NCBI GenBank assembly: GCA_902613915.1
Contig: CACMJB010000007.1
Coordinates: 1 to 54,062, forward strand
Reading direction: 5' to 3'
DNA: 54,062 bases
From: an uncultured Pelagibacteraceae bacterium
GTDB taxonomy: Bacteria > Pseudomonadota > Alphaproteobacteria > Pelagibacterales > Pelagibacteraceae
Every line of letters starts with the position of its first letter. The first letter of the stretch is position 1. Shown here piece by piece: positions 42,439 through 52,015 of this stretch. A program made the translations under genes and the position numbers. The notes under the pieces were generated by a model, which was not told where the DNA came from, ran no database searches, and worked only from the letters and a program-made list of their open reading frames with translations.

Positions 42439-43734
42439 TTATTTTATTAAATTATTTTTTTTACAAATTAAGTATATTTTTTTTGTGAGTTTTTTATTTA
42501 TATTCACTAATTTCGAAATATACTCTAATTCATTTTTTCCATCACAAAACTGTAAAAAATCCATAATTTTTCTACTAAGTAAAGTTTTAGAATTTTTTTG
42601 GAATGCGTTACTGGTTAGTGGGTATAGAGATCTTTTACTCATAAAAGGCTCACATAAAATTTTATTTTCTGGAACGATTTTTTTTTGAATAATATCGATT
42701 GATTTTTTAGCTACATCATATCCGCCTTTCAATCCTTTTAACGTTACCACTTTAAAATCATCAAGAGATGTGTGATATTCTTTATATTCACCATATTTAG
42801 ATCTAAAAATTGATGCTATGGGCAAATCTATTCCTGGTGAATTGTATTGTCTTTCATCTGAACCTCTGTTTAAAAATGAATATTCTTTGTAATTAATTTT
42901 TAATAATTTATAAGCTTCAGCTAATGATCTGTCAGATATTGTATTTTTGTATTTTGAAAACATACAAGAGTGTTTTCTCTCGTCTCCAATGCAAGATAAG
43001 TTATATCCTGCTAAAATATTTTTAAGCTTACTTTGATTTTTAAAAAGAAAACTAATTGACCCAATAGTTTCTGGTATAAATAAGAATTTTAAAGTTTTTT
43101 CTGGTATTTTTTTTTTATAGAATTGAATAAGTGACATAGATACTATTGGACCTGATAGCTCGTTGTTGGCCATAGAAGGATGACAAACATATGTAGAGAT
43201 TAATATTTCTTTTTTTGATTTACCTTGAATTATTAATTCTCCATAATTTAATGTCCCCTTTTTTTTAAAATTAGAATTTATCACTACTTTAAAAATATCT
43301 TTTTTTTTATATTTTCTATTAATATTTTTTTTTTCTTCATGAGTAATACAAAAACCCCAATTTTTTTTGTAATACGAGGTGATATATGGGATTGCATTAG
43401 GTTTTGATTTTATTGAATACAATCTCTTTAGTAATTCTATTTTGTTAATTTTTTTTTTTATTGGTTCAGAGTAACCTACTAAATGTAAATTATTATTTTT
43501 AAAATCAATAATTTTTTTTCCCTTCTTATCTATTACATAGGCACTAGAAACATTCCATTCGCTAGGAATAGTCCAATCAAAGACTTTTGTCCCAGACTTT
43601 ATGCTTTTAATTTTAAGTGAAGGATGTTCTTTTTTTATAATATTTAAAGTTCTTCTTATACCTTCACCTGTAATACTTCGATTTATTTTAAATAGTCTTT
43701 TTTTAGAGAGAGAATAATATTTTTTTACACTCAT
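42439..43734 (-). CDS. DUF4910/DUF2172 aminopeptidase-like protein
   Basis: 431 aa. Seen: RLFKINRSITGEGIRRTL, KSGTKVFDWTIPSEWNV, YTSYY-KKNWGFCI, then STYVCHPSMANNELSGP with the metal His/Asn residues, LFIPETIGSI and the late SRGSDERQY-like NRGSDERQYNSPG. This pattern is a DUF4910 zinc aminopeptidase-like fold, often in polysaccharide or natural-product clusters. No signal peptide. Long poly-Lys runs are the result of local base composition. Lies 8 bases after DUF3833. Confidence 0.85.
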   Translation of the reverse strand: MSVKKYYSLSKKRLFKINRSITGEGIRRTLNIIKKEHPSLKIKSIKSGTKVFDWTIPSEWNVSSAYVIDKKGKKIIDFKNNNLHLVGYSEPIKKKINKIELLKRLYSIKSKPNAIPYITSYYKKNWGFCITHEEKKNINRKYKKKDIFKVVINSNFKKKGTLNYGELIIQGKSKKEILISTYVCHPSMANNELSGPIVSMSLIQFYKKKIPEKTLKFLFIPETIGSISFLFKNQSKLKNILAGYNLSCIGDERKHSCMFSKYKNTISDRSLAEAYKLLKINYKEYSFLNRGSDERQYNSPGIDLPIASIFRSKYGEYKEYHTSLDDFKVVTLKGLKGGYDVAKKSIDIIQKKIVPENKILCEPFMSKRSLYPLTSNAFQKNSKTLLSRKIMDFLQFCDGKNELEYISKLVNINKKLTKKIYLICKKNNLIK

Positions 43735-43742
43735 TCAAATTA

Positions 43743-44267
43743 TTACTGCTTTAAAAACATAACAGTAAGCTCAGCAACTTTTATTCCGAATTTTGTCATT
43801 GTAGCTCTATTAATTGCAACACGCTCATCTTGCATAAAGATCCAGTCATCAAACGTAATTTTGATATTTTTTCCTTTTACAGGAACAAGTAAAACGTACT
43901 CGAATTTAAAAGCTGGACCATATGAATATCCTTTGGCAGTTCCCACTACATCAGAAGCAGTACCTTCATAATTGTGCTCGTCTATTTTTTTTATTTTCCA
44001 CTGTCTTGTTTGTTTTTCTCCATCTGTCCAATCAAAAACTTCATCTAAGATCAATTCTGAACCGTTCCATTTACCATTTAAATCGGCTTTAAATTGTCTT
44101 GTAACATCCCCTGATCTATTTTGTAAAACTCCCCAGGCTTTAACATTTCCTGACAAGTATTCTTCAATAATCAATCTTGGTTTTTGATCTTTAAAATCCG
44201 TTGGTTTCATTTTATTCGCACACCCTGTAAAAATTAATAAAAAAACTATACTTAAAATTTTTTTCAT
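43743..44267 (-). CDS. DUF3833 lipoprotein
   Basis: 174 aa. A lipoprotein signal (MKKILSIVFLLIFTGC with the lipidated Cys16) is followed by PRLIIEEYLSGNVKAWGVLQNR, RQFKADLNGKW, VFDWTDGEKQTRQWKI and GTAKGYSYGPAFKFEY, the DUF3833 markers. It overlaps the Cfa gene by 4 bases. DUF3833 genes recur beside Cfa and DUF1365 genes in proteobacteria; function in lipid modification is not defined. Confidence 0.9.
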   Translation of the reverse strand: MKKILSIVFLLIFTGCANKMKPTDFKDQKPRLIIEEYLSGNVKAWGVLQNRSGDVTRQFKADLNGKWNGSELILDEVFDWTDGEKQTRQWKIKKIDEHNYEGTASDVVGTAKGYSYGPAFKFEYVLLVPVKGKNIKITFDDWIFMQDERVAINRATMTKFGIKVAELTVMFLKQ

Positions 44268-45454
44268 ACACTCTGATTATTAGACATTGAGAATTGAATC
44301 AAGTTAATGTTTTTTGATTTAAACCCAGCTTCACAATAAGACAAATAAAATTCCCACATTTTCTTAAAAGTGTCATCAAAGCCTAATGGTGAAATATTCT
44401 TCCATGCATTTAAAAAATTGCTTTTCCAAATATTTAATGTTTTCGCATAATCATCTGAATACGAGTTAACTACGTCTAAAGAAAGTTTGTGTTTTTTTAT
44501 CAACCGTTTCATAAATTTTTCTGACGGCAAAAATCCACCAGGAAAAATATATTTTTGAATAAAATCTTCACTACCTCTGTATCTTTCAAATAAGTTATCA
44601 CTTATTGTTATTCCTTGAATTGCAGCAGTTCCATTGCTTTTTAATGCATTTTTTATAGTACTAAAATACTTATCTAAATAATTTTCACCGACTGCCTCGA
44701 TCATTTCAATAGATGCAATGTTGTCGTATTTATCCTTAACATCTCTATAATCTAAAAACTTTACATTAACTTTATTATCTAATCCTGATGCAAAGATTCT
44801 ATTTTTCGAAAATTCAAATTGTTTTTTTGAAATTGTTATACAGTCAATTGAAACATTATAATTTTTTGCTAGATATTCTGAAAAACCTCCCCAGCCACAT
44901 CCGATCTCTAGAACTTTATTTCCTTCTTTTATATTCAGAAGATCAATTAACTTTTGATACTTATTTATTTGCGCTTTTTCTAAACTTTCATTCTGATTCT
45001 TATAAATTGCACTTGAGTATGTAAGTGATTTATCCAACCATTTGGAAAAAAAATCATTTCCCAAATCATAATGTTTAGAAATATTTTTTAAACTTTTTGA
45101 CTTAGTATTTGATGCAAATATCTTCTTAAGTAAATTTTTAAGTTTCTGTAATTTTAAGCTACCTGAAAAAGAATAAACAAGCTTCACATTTTTAGCTGTT
45201 ATTTCAATAAGATTCGTAAGGTTAGAAGTGTAAAAATCTTTTTTCATATGGGCTTCTCCAAATGCAGAGCTTCCTCCTAATATAATATTTGTAAAAAAAT
45301 TTGGATTATTAATCTTTATATCTGCAGATAGCTCGGACTCTAAATTACCAAAATGAAAAACTTTTCCATCGTAATTTATTAATTTTAAATTTCCATTTTC
45401 TAATTTTTTTAATTTATTAAGAATAAATTTTTCTGAAATTTTCGATAAACTCAT
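44264..45454 (-). CDS. Cyclopropane-fatty-acyl-phospholipid synthase-family methyltransferase
   Basis: 396 aa, normal for CFA synthases. Seen: ISKHYDLGNDFFSKWLDKSLTYSSAIY, VLEIGCGWGGFSEYLAKN (SAM motif I), SKKQFEFSKNRI, IEMIEAVGENYLDKYF, YIFPGGFLPS and late AGFKSKNINLIQFSM. It transfers a methyl or methylene group from SAM to an unsaturated acyl chain in phospholipid. In Rhodobacter a CFA-like member of the stress locus (UfaM) methylates acyl chains toward furan fatty acids, an alternative role. Overlaps DUF1365 by one base. Confidence 0.93.
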   Translation of the reverse strand: MSLSKISEKFILNKLKKLENGNLKLINYDGKVFHFGNLESELSADIKINNPNFFTNIILGGSSAFGEAHMKKDFYTSNLTNLIEITAKNVKLVYSFSGSLKLQKLKNLLKKIFASNTKSKSLKNISKHYDLGNDFFSKWLDKSLTYSSAIYKNQNESLEKAQINKYQKLIDLLNIKEGNKVLEIGCGWGGFSEYLAKNYNVSIDCITISKKQFEFSKNRIFASGLDNKVNVKFLDYRDVKDKYDNIASIEMIEAVGENYLDKYFSTIKNALKSNGTAAIQGITISDNLFERYRGSEDFIQKYIFPGGFLPSEKFMKRLIKKHKLSLDVVNSYSDDYAKTLNIWKSNFLNAWKNISPLGFDDTFKKMWEFYLSYCEAGFKSKNINLIQFSMSNNQSV

Positions 45455-46215
45455 TAATATTCCTCATAACTTAGATTGTTAAAAACTTTTTTATCTCTTT
45501 TTCTGTATATTGCTCCCTTTTTCCATAAAAGTAATGCTTCAAAGTGTATCGAGCTTATTATTTTGAACGTCATTAAAGGATATCTGAAAAAATTTATCAA
45601 TAATTGCTTAAAATTAAATTCTTTTTTATCACCAGTTTGCGTTGCGGTTAGTACTGTTCCCTCTGCATCTGTTTGTCTAATCATTACTGATAATCTTTGA
45701 TTAGGGTTAATTAATTTAAAATTATAAAACGTTTTCATATCTATAAACGGAGATACATAAAATTTTTTTTTGCACTTCTGTTTTATTTCTCTGCCATTTT
45801 TTATTTTAAATATATATGTATGTTGTTCATTAAATGTATTTTTAACCTCATAAAATATTGATCTTAATTTATCATTTTCGTAACAATAAAAAATACTTAG
45901 CGGGTTAAAAACATAACCAAAAATTCTAGGGTAACAAAGTATTTTAATTTTTGAAATATTTCCTTCTATTTTATATTTTTTGAGATTAGATATTACCCAT
46001 TCTTTAAGACAGCTTCCGTCTCTATCGCCATGATCTTTATTGTAAAAACTGAAAATATTAAATTTGTTATGAGAAAAAATACTAATAGATTTATCTAATT
46101 TTTCTATTTCATCTAGATCAATAAATAATGAAAAAGTTTTGTAATTTAGGAAATGTTTTACAGGTTTAAATCTTGTGTGGTTAACTTCACCATTATATAT
46201 ACAAGAATTCATCAA
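45454..46215 (-). CDS. DUF1365 protein
   Basis: 253 aa. Starts SCIYNGEVNHTRFKPVKHFLNYK, with MGYVF-like RIFGYVFNPLSIFYCY, EVKNTFNEQHTYIF, KKFYVSPFIDM and LMTFKIISSIHFEALLLWKKG. All are DUF1365 features. These proteins recur between a FAD oxidoreductase and a CFA-type methyltransferase in ChrR/sigma-E (singlet-oxygen) regulons and similar loci. Biochemical role unknown. Overlaps both neighbours by 1 to 4 bases. Confidence 0.92.
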   Translation of the reverse strand: MMNSCIYNGEVNHTRFKPVKHFLNYKTFSLFIDLDEIEKLDKSISIFSHNKFNIFSFYNKDHGDRDGSCLKEWVISNLKKYKIEGNISKIKILCYPRIFGYVFNPLSIFYCYENDKLRSIFYEVKNTFNEQHTYIFKIKNGREIKQKCKKKFYVSPFIDMKTFYNFKLINPNQRLSVMIRQTDAEGTVLTATQTGDKKEFNFKQLLINFFRYPLMTFKIISSIHFEALLLWKKGAIYRKRDKKVFNNLSYEEY

Positions 46216-47438
46216 GTTTTAAATTTATTTACTAATTCAATAGATGATTTTAATCCATCTTCATGAAAACCGTAACCAAAATAACTTCCACAAAACCAGG
46301 TTCTTTTGTACCCTTGTATGGATTGGAGTTCATTTTGCAATTTTGTATTTTCTGAATTTAAATAAGGATGAGTAAAATTAACCTTCTTAATCACAAATTC
46401 TTCGCTAATTTTGTAAATTGGATTCAACGTTAAAAAATAATCTTTATTAGTATTTAAGTTTTGTAGTTTGTTTAGCCAGTAAGTAATACAAGTTTTTTCT
46501 CCATCAGAGATTGAGTTCCAACTTGACCAAGCTCGTTTTCTTTTAGGCATTAACTGTTCATCCGTATGCAAATAAGCATTATTTTCAACGTAACTAAATT
46601 TACTTAATATATCTTTTTCCTTTTCAGTTGGCTGTTCTAATAAATTCAAACTTTGATCAGCATGAGAAGCTAATATGACTTGATCATAGTCCAAATATTC
46701 ATTTCCTATCATTATTCTTACATTGTCGTTACTTCTAGATACTTTTGTTACTTTGTAGTTTTTAAAGATCTCACCGCTTATTCTATCGGTTGCTTTTTTA
46801 ACATATGTTCTGCTCCTATTAGTAACCGTATACCATTGAGGTCTATTTTTTAGTTTGAACAAACCATGATTTGTAAAAAAATCTAAAAAGAATTTAAATG
46901 GCATTTCCTTAGCTTTATCAAATGGCATTGACCAAATTGCAGCTACCATTGGTATCATGTGATATTCTATAAAATATTTTGATAATCTTTTTTTATTTAA
47001 AAAATTACCTAATGTTTCTTCTTTAGTTTCGTCATTAAGATAGGTGGGAGCAGCTTTATAAAATGAGATTATTTCTCCAATCATTCTTATAAAATTAAAA
47101 TTAAATAAATTTATTTTATTAGCAAAAATTCCACCTAAACCAGTTCCACTGTATTCTATATTTGAATTTTTGATAGAAACTGCAAAAGACATATCGCTTT
47201 TTTCATACGGAACTTTTAACTCTTCAAAGAAATCTATTAAATTTGGATACGTGAGTTTATTAAAAACAATAAAACCAAGGTCTACTGGTGTAGTTTTATC
47301 ATTTTCTTTTATATCGTAAGTATAAGAATGTCCTCCAAAGTGATCAGCCTGTTCAAACAAATCAACTTTGAATTTTTTTGAGAGAAAATATGCTGAAGAT
47401 AAACCTGAAATTCCTGAGCCAATGACTGCAATTTTCAT
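46212..47438 (-). CDS. FAD-dependent amine-oxidase-type oxidoreductase
   Basis: 408 aa. N-terminal dinucleotide-binding fold MKIAVIGSGISGLSSAYFLSKK with FEQADHFGGHSYTY, and PVDLGFIVFNKLTYPN. Late ILASHADQSLNLL and a FAD-binding WFCGSYFGYGFHEDGLKSS. It belongs to the phytoene-desaturase-like flavoproteins that pair with DUF1365 and Cfa genes. Possible acyl-chain dehydrogenase in modified fatty-acid formation. It starts 8 bases after the gcvP stop. Confidence 0.9.
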   Translation of the reverse strand: MKIAVIGSGISGLSSAYFLSKKFKVDLFEQADHFGGHSYTYDIKENDKTTPVDLGFIVFNKLTYPNLIDFFEELKVPYEKSDMSFAVSIKNSNIEYSGTGLGGIFANKINLFNFNFIRMIGEIISFYKAAPTYLNDETKEETLGNFLNKKRLSKYFIEYHMIPMVAAIWSMPFDKAKEMPFKFFLDFFTNHGLFKLKNRPQWYTVTNRSRTYVKKATDRISGEIFKNYKVTKVSRSNDNVRIMIGNEYLDYDQVILASHADQSLNLLEQPTEKEKDILSKFSYVENNAYLHTDEQLMPKRKRAWSSWNSISDGEKTCITYWLNKLQNLNTNKDYFLTLNPIYKISEEFVIKKVNFTHPYLNSENTKLQNELQSIQGYKRTWFCGSYFGYGFHEDGLKSSIELVNKFKT

Positions 47439-47446
47439 TGAATGAT

Positions 47447-50314
47447 TTATGCAGCTTCCTCTTTATATTCGTCCATTGATGGACATGAACATACTAAATT
47501 TCTATCTCCGAAAACGTTATCTACTCTAGCAACTGGTGCCCAATATTTATTATTTTTAACATACTCAGTTGGAAAAGCTGCTTCTTCTCTTGAGTAAGCA
47601 TGCTTCCACTCGCTGGAAGCTAATTCGACATAAGTATGAGGTGCATTTTTCAGCGGGTTATCTATTTTGTCAAACTTTGATGACTCCACTAAATTAATTT
47701 CTTTTTTAATTTTTATAAGTGCATTACAAAATTTATCGATCTCCTCCAAATTTTCACTTTCAGTTGGCTCAATCATGATTGTACCAGCAACAGGCCATGA
47801 CATTGTTGGAGCGTGGTAACCAAAGTCAATAAGTCTTTTTGCTAGATCCTCCTCAGAGATTCCTGAACTTGCTTTTATCGGTCTGATATCAATTATGCAT
47901 TCATGTGCAACATTCCCATTTTTTCCAGTGTAAAGAACTTTGTAATCTTTGGATAATTTTTTTGAAATATAATTTGCATTTAAAATTGAGACTTGCGAGG
48001 CTTTTTTCAATCCTTCAGCACCCATCATCTTTATATACATCCAAGATATTGGAAGTATGCTTGAGCTACCCCAGGGTGCAGCTGATACAGCTCCCATTCC
48101 ATTCTTAGGGCCAGCTTCTTTTATAATTTCGTGTGTTGGTAAAAAATCTGCTAAGTGCTTAGCACAAGCTATTGGACCCATTCCTGGCCCTCCTCCACCG
48201 TGAGGTATACAAAATGTTTTGTGTAAATTGATATGACAAACATCCGGTCCAAATTTTCCTGGTTTTGCAACGCCCACAAGTGCGTTCAGATTTGCTCCAT
48301 CCATATAAACTTGCCCACCGTGATTATGAATAACTTCACAAATATCCATGATTTTTTCCTCGAATACTCCATGAGTAGAAGGATAAGTTACCATTAAAGC
48401 AGCTAAATCTTTTGAGTGTTTTTCAGCTTTGTTTTTAAGATCGTCTATATCAACGTTTCCATCATCGTCACAGTTAACTACAACCACTTTCATCCCGCAC
48501 ATTTGGGCACTTGCTGGATTAGTTCCATGAGCTGAGTCTGGAATTAGACAGACGTTACGATTTTCTTGTTTATTATTTTTATGAAATTTTCTTATAGTCA
48601 TTAGACCTGCATACTCTCCTTGAGCCCCAGAGTTAGGCTGTAAAGAAACTGCGTCATATCCAGTAATTTCTTTCAGATCGTTTATTAGATCATTAAAAAG
48701 TATCTTATAACCTTCCATTTGATTTGTAGGAACAAAAGGATGTGGAAGTGAAAACTCTTTCCAAGTAATAGGAATTAATTCTGCTGTTGCATTGAGTTTC
48801 ATTGTACAAGATCCTAAAGCAATCATTGATCTATTAAGAGCAATATCACAATCTTCAAGTTTCTTTAAATATCTTAGCATCTCAGTTTCAGAATGGTATT
48901 TGTTAAAAACTGGATGAGTTAAGTATTTTGAAGTTCTTAAAAGATTTTTTGGAAGATTATCTAGTTCAACCTTAACGTCTTGTTTTATAATTTTAGAAAC
49001 TCCAAATAACTTTAATAGTAAATTGACGTCATCAAGCTTTTTTGCTTCATCAAAAGCAACTGATAAATGCTCTTCATCAACTTTTCTAAGGTTTATACTC
49101 TCTTTTAATGCAGCTTCATAAATAGGATTTGTTTTTTCATTGGTCTTAATTGTAACGGTATCGAAGAAATTATCTGATAAAATCTTGAAACCATCTGTTT
49201 TAATGTTATCAGCAAAAATTTTAGCTAGTTTAGAAGTTCTATTCGCTATTTTAAGTATTCCTTCAGGTCCATGATATATTGCAAAGGCAGCAGAAATGAT
49301 GGCTAGTAATGCTTGAGCGGTGCAAATATTGCTTGTTGCTTTATCTCTTCTAATGTGTTGCTCCCTAGTTTGTAAAGAGAGCCTGTATGCTTTTTTTCCG
49401 TGTCTATCTTTTGAAACGCCTATAATTCTTCCCGGCATTGATCTTTTAAATTCCTCTTTGGTTGCAAAAAATGCTGCATGAGGTCCACCGTATCCCATTG
49501 GAATACCAAATCTTTGAGCGCTGCCAACAGCAATGTCAGCTCCAAGTTCAGCTGGAGTTTTTAATCTAGCTAAAGCTAATAGATCACAAACCAAAATAGC
49601 TTTTCCATTTTTTTTATGTATTTGACTAATACTTTCACTAGGATCGTTTATCTCACCTAAAGTTCCCGGATATGATAAAACTCCACAAATAATATCTTCG
49701 TTAATTTTAGAAAGTTCTTTTTTTTCATCACCAATGATTAATTCTAAACCAAAAGGTTTTGTTCTTGTTTTTATGAGATCAATTGTTTGAGGATTGCAAT
49801 TGCTTGAGATAAATATTTTTTTTGAATTAGTCTTATCCAATCTCTGGCTTAAACCTACTGCTTCTGCGGTTGCTGTTGCTTCATCTAATAAAGAAGCATT
49901 TGCAATATCCATGCCTGTTAAGTCAATTATTGATTGTTGAAAATTTAAAAGCATTTCAAGTCGACCTTGCGCTACTTCAGGCTGATAAGGTGTATAAGAC
50001 GTGTACCATCCTGGATTTTCTAAAATATTTCTTAAAATTACATTAGGTGTAATAGAATTATAGTATCCCATTCCAATAAAATTTCTAAAGATTTTATTTT
50101 TTTTTGAAATAGATTTTAATTTTTTTAAAGCATCATTTTCGGACATTGGTTTATCAATTTTAAGATCATCTTTTAATAAGATCTTTTCTGGCACAGTGTT
50201 GCTCATTAGATCTTCTAAGGATTTATATCCAACATATTGTAGCATTTTGGATTGGTCTTCCTCAGAGGGACCAATATGTCTTTTAATAAATTCTTTTGAA
50301 TTATCGTCAATCAT
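47447..50314 (-). CDS. gcvP: Glycine dehydrogenase (decarboxylating), P-protein
   Basis: 955 aa single-chain P-protein. It decarboxylates glycine with PLP and passes the aminomethyl group to lipoyl-GcvH. Seen: FIKRHIGPSEEDQSKMLQYVG at the start, RNFIGMGYYNSITPNVI, YTPYQPEVAQGRLEMLLNFQ, the second-half LQPNSGAQGEYAGLMTI and the PLP-Lys in HINLHKTFCIPHGGGGPG. Starts directly after the gcvH stop and lies in the riboswitch-controlled unit. Confidence 0.98.
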   Translation of the reverse strand: MIDDNSKEFIKRHIGPSEEDQSKMLQYVGYKSLEDLMSNTVPEKILLKDDLKIDKPMSENDALKKLKSISKKNKIFRNFIGMGYYNSITPNVILRNILENPGWYTSYTPYQPEVAQGRLEMLLNFQQSIIDLTGMDIANASLLDEATATAEAVGLSQRLDKTNSKKIFISSNCNPQTIDLIKTRTKPFGLELIIGDEKKELSKINEDIICGVLSYPGTLGEINDPSESISQIHKKNGKAILVCDLLALARLKTPAELGADIAVGSAQRFGIPMGYGGPHAAFFATKEEFKRSMPGRIIGVSKDRHGKKAYRLSLQTREQHIRRDKATSNICTAQALLAIISAAFAIYHGPEGILKIANRTSKLAKIFADNIKTDGFKILSDNFFDTVTIKTNEKTNPIYEAALKESINLRKVDEEHLSVAFDEAKKLDDVNLLLKLFGVSKIIKQDVKVELDNLPKNLLRTSKYLTHPVFNKYHSETEMLRYLKKLEDCDIALNRSMIALGSCTMKLNATAELIPITWKEFSLPHPFVPTNQMEGYKILFNDLINDLKEITGYDAVSLQPNSGAQGEYAGLMTIRKFHKNNKQENRNVCLIPDSAHGTNPASAQMCGMKVVVVNCDDDGNVDIDDLKNKAEKHSKDLAALMVTYPSTHGVFEEKIMDICEVIHNHGGQVYMDGANLNALVGVAKPGKFGPDVCHINLHKTFCIPHGGGGPGMGPIACAKHLADFLPTHEIIKEAGPKNGMGAVSAAPWGSSSILPISWMYIKMMGAEGLKKASQVSILNANYISKKLSKDYKVLYTGKNGNVAHECIIDIRPIKASSGISEEDLAKRLIDFGYHAPTMSWPVAGTIMIEPTESENLEEIDKFCNALIKIKKEINLVESSKFDKIDNPLKNAPHTYVELASSEWKHAYSREEAAFPTEYVKNNKYWAPVARVDNVFGDRNLVCSCPSMDEYKEEAA

Positions 50315-50695
50315 TTAACTTGGGTTCTCCTTGCAAAACTTATCGTATTCATCTTTTGACATCAGGGAGTCATACTCACCTTTGTCTTTAATCTTTAACT
50401 TAAAAAACCAGCTTGCTCCTTCAGGGTCTGTGTTAACGCTACCAGGATCATCTGCTATAGCTTTATTTCCCTCAGTAATTTCCCCAGAAATAGGAGAATA
50501 AACGTCACTTGCGGCTTTGGTAGACTCAACAACAGCAGCTTGACCTTCTTTTTCCACTGCTTTTCCCGCGTCAGGAACTTCTACAAAAACAATATCCCCT
50601 AACATTTCAGTTGCATGTTTCGTTATCCCAACAGTGGCTACGTCGCCATCCAATGAAACCCATTCATGTTTCTTAGAAAATTTTTTTTCGCTCAT
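50315..50695 (-). CDS. gcvH: Glycine cleavage system H protein
   Basis: 126 aa. Carries lipoate on Lys60 in [38 protein letters not shown] starts the hammerhead fold, and [13 protein letters not shown] is near the end. Shuttles the aminomethyl group between GcvP, GcvT and Lpd. Lies between gcvT (14-base gap, GGAGG ribosome site) and gcvP. Confidence 0.97.
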   Translation of the reverse strand: MSEKKFSKKHEWVSLDGDVATVGITKHATEMLGDIVFVEVPDAGKAVEKEGQAAVVESTKAASDVYSPISGEITEGNKAIADDPGSVNTDPEGASWFFKLKIKDKGEYDSLMSKDEYDKFCKENPS

Positions 50696-50709
50696 ATTTA
50701 ACCTCCTCC

Positions 50710-51804
50710 TTATTTAACATAACTTTTTTTATAAAATGGAAGTTCAGAAATTTTACCCCCATATTTTTTTCCTCTTACTTCAAGCTGAATAGATGTACCT
50801 ATTTCGGAAAATTCTGATTTTACGTATCCCATTGCAACTGGGGCGTTTACACTCGGGCCAAATGTACCGCTAGTAACGAATCCAATTTCATTATTTTCTG
50901 ATGAAAAAATTTTTGTATTTTCTCTAGCAATTACTTTTCCATCTGGCTTAATGCCGACTCTAATTTTTTCACTTCCTTTAGCTAAAAGATCTTTTATTGT
51001 TTCCCATCCATTAAAGCCGCCAACTTCTCTTCTTTTTTTTGCTATAGCCCATTTCAAATTAGCCTCAACCGGATTTATTTTTTCATTTAAATCGTGGCCA
51101 TATAAACATAGACCGGCTTCTAATCTTAATGTATCTCGAGCTCCTAAACCAACTGGCTTGACTTTATTCGAAATTAAGTAATCGATAAACTTTTCAACTT
51201 TATTGTTAGAAATTGAAATTTCAAAACCATCTTCACCTGTGTATCCCGATCTTGTTACATAAAGTTTTTCACCTTCATAATCAAAATTATTTCCTGTCAT
51301 AAATTTTAAATTTGCAACACCAGGTATTAATTTATCTAAAATCTCTACAGATTTTGGACCTTGTAATGCTATCAAAGATAAATTGTTGTTTAAAAGATGT
51401 TTATGATTATCTTTTAAAAATTGTGAAATTTGTTTTATGTCGTTTTCTTTGCAAGCAGCATTTAAAATTATACAAAAACCTTTTTCTGTTCTTGTAATAA
51501 TTAAATCATCAATTATTCCACCTTCGTTATTGAGTAAAAAGGAATACTTCGAATGATTGATTTTCAAATTTTTTAGATCTGCTGGTATAATTTTTTCAAG
51601 AGACTCAATTAATGTTTCATCACCTTCTAGAAAAAATTGCCCCATGTGTGAGACGTCAAAAAATCCAGCATGAGTTCTTGTAGAAATATGCTCTTTAACT
51701 ATCCCCTCTTTATACTGAATAGGCATTTCATAACCTGCAAAAGGAACAAACTTTGCTCCAAGGTTTTTGTGATAATTGTATAAAGCTGTTTTCTGTATCT
51801 CCAT
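50710..51804 (-). CDS. gcvT: Glycine cleavage system aminomethyltransferase T
   Basis: 364 aa. Transfers the methylene from H protein to tetrahydrofolate, releasing ammonia. Seen: [63 protein letters not shown] and [17 protein letters not shown]. It is the first gene after the glycine riboswitch. The pathway needs folate, supplied in part by folE and maybe the CADD-like protein. Confidence 0.97.
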   Translation of the reverse strand: MEIQKTALYNYHKNLGAKFVPFAGYEMPIQYKEGIVKEHISTRTHAGFFDVSHMGQFFLEGDETLIESLEKIIPADLKNLKINHSKYSFLLNNEGGIIDDLIITRTEKGFCIILNAACKENDIKQISQFLKDNHKHLLNNNLSLIALQGPKSVEILDKLIPGVANLKFMTGNNFDYEGEKLYVTRSGYTGEDGFEISISNNKVEKFIDYLISNKVKPVGLGARDTLRLEAGLCLYGHDLNEKINPVEANLKWAIAKKRREVGGFNGWETIKDLLAKGSEKIRVGIKPDGKVIARENTKIFSSENNEIGFVTSGTFGPSVNAPVAMGYVKSEFSEIGTSIQLEVRGKKYGGKISELPFYKKSYVK

Positions 51805-51821
51805 AATAACTCTTCTTTATC

Positions 51822-51985
51822 AACCCCATCTGTCTATGTACCTGAGAGATTTAATCCTTCGGTGAGGCCAAGGCCTGCTTTCCAGAGTTATTATGGTAAC
51901 GGTCCTTTTGCCTGAGAGTTTCCGGGGTGGTTGCTCCTTCGGCGCCAAATATTGGTCTCTCCCGTTACGTCGTGGACTCTCCTCT
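51822..51985 (-). promoter_or_regulatory. Tandem glycine riboswitch upstream of gcvT
   Basis: Two glycine aptamers in a row on the minus strand. The 5' aptamer (about 51895-51980) has GGGAGAGACC, GCCGAAGGAGCAA and AACTCTCAGGCAAAAGGAC. The 3' aptamer (about 51822-51893) has AACTCTGGAAAGC, CACCGAAGGATTAA and ATCTCTCAGGTACATAGAC. These are the classic paired conserved cores. Binding of glycine is expected to switch on the gcv genes. The last aptamer ends about 18 bases before the gcvT start. Limits are approximate. Confidence 0.95.
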
Positions 51986-51986
51986 A

Positions 51987-51992
51987 ATTGTA
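51987..51992 (-). promoter_or_regulatory. -10 element TACAAT of the gcv transcript
   Basis: TACAAT on the minus strand sits about 7 bases before the first aptamer, where a -10 box is expected; the -35 is weak. It lies between the EamA stop and the riboswitch. Confidence 0.45.
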
Positions 51993-52015
51993 ATAAAAAG
52001 TCAAATGCAAATTAT

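Noticed and set aside
43240-43330. Long T-runs as terminators
   Set aside because: They lie inside the DUF4910 coding region, encode Lys runs on the minus strand and have no GC-rich stem.
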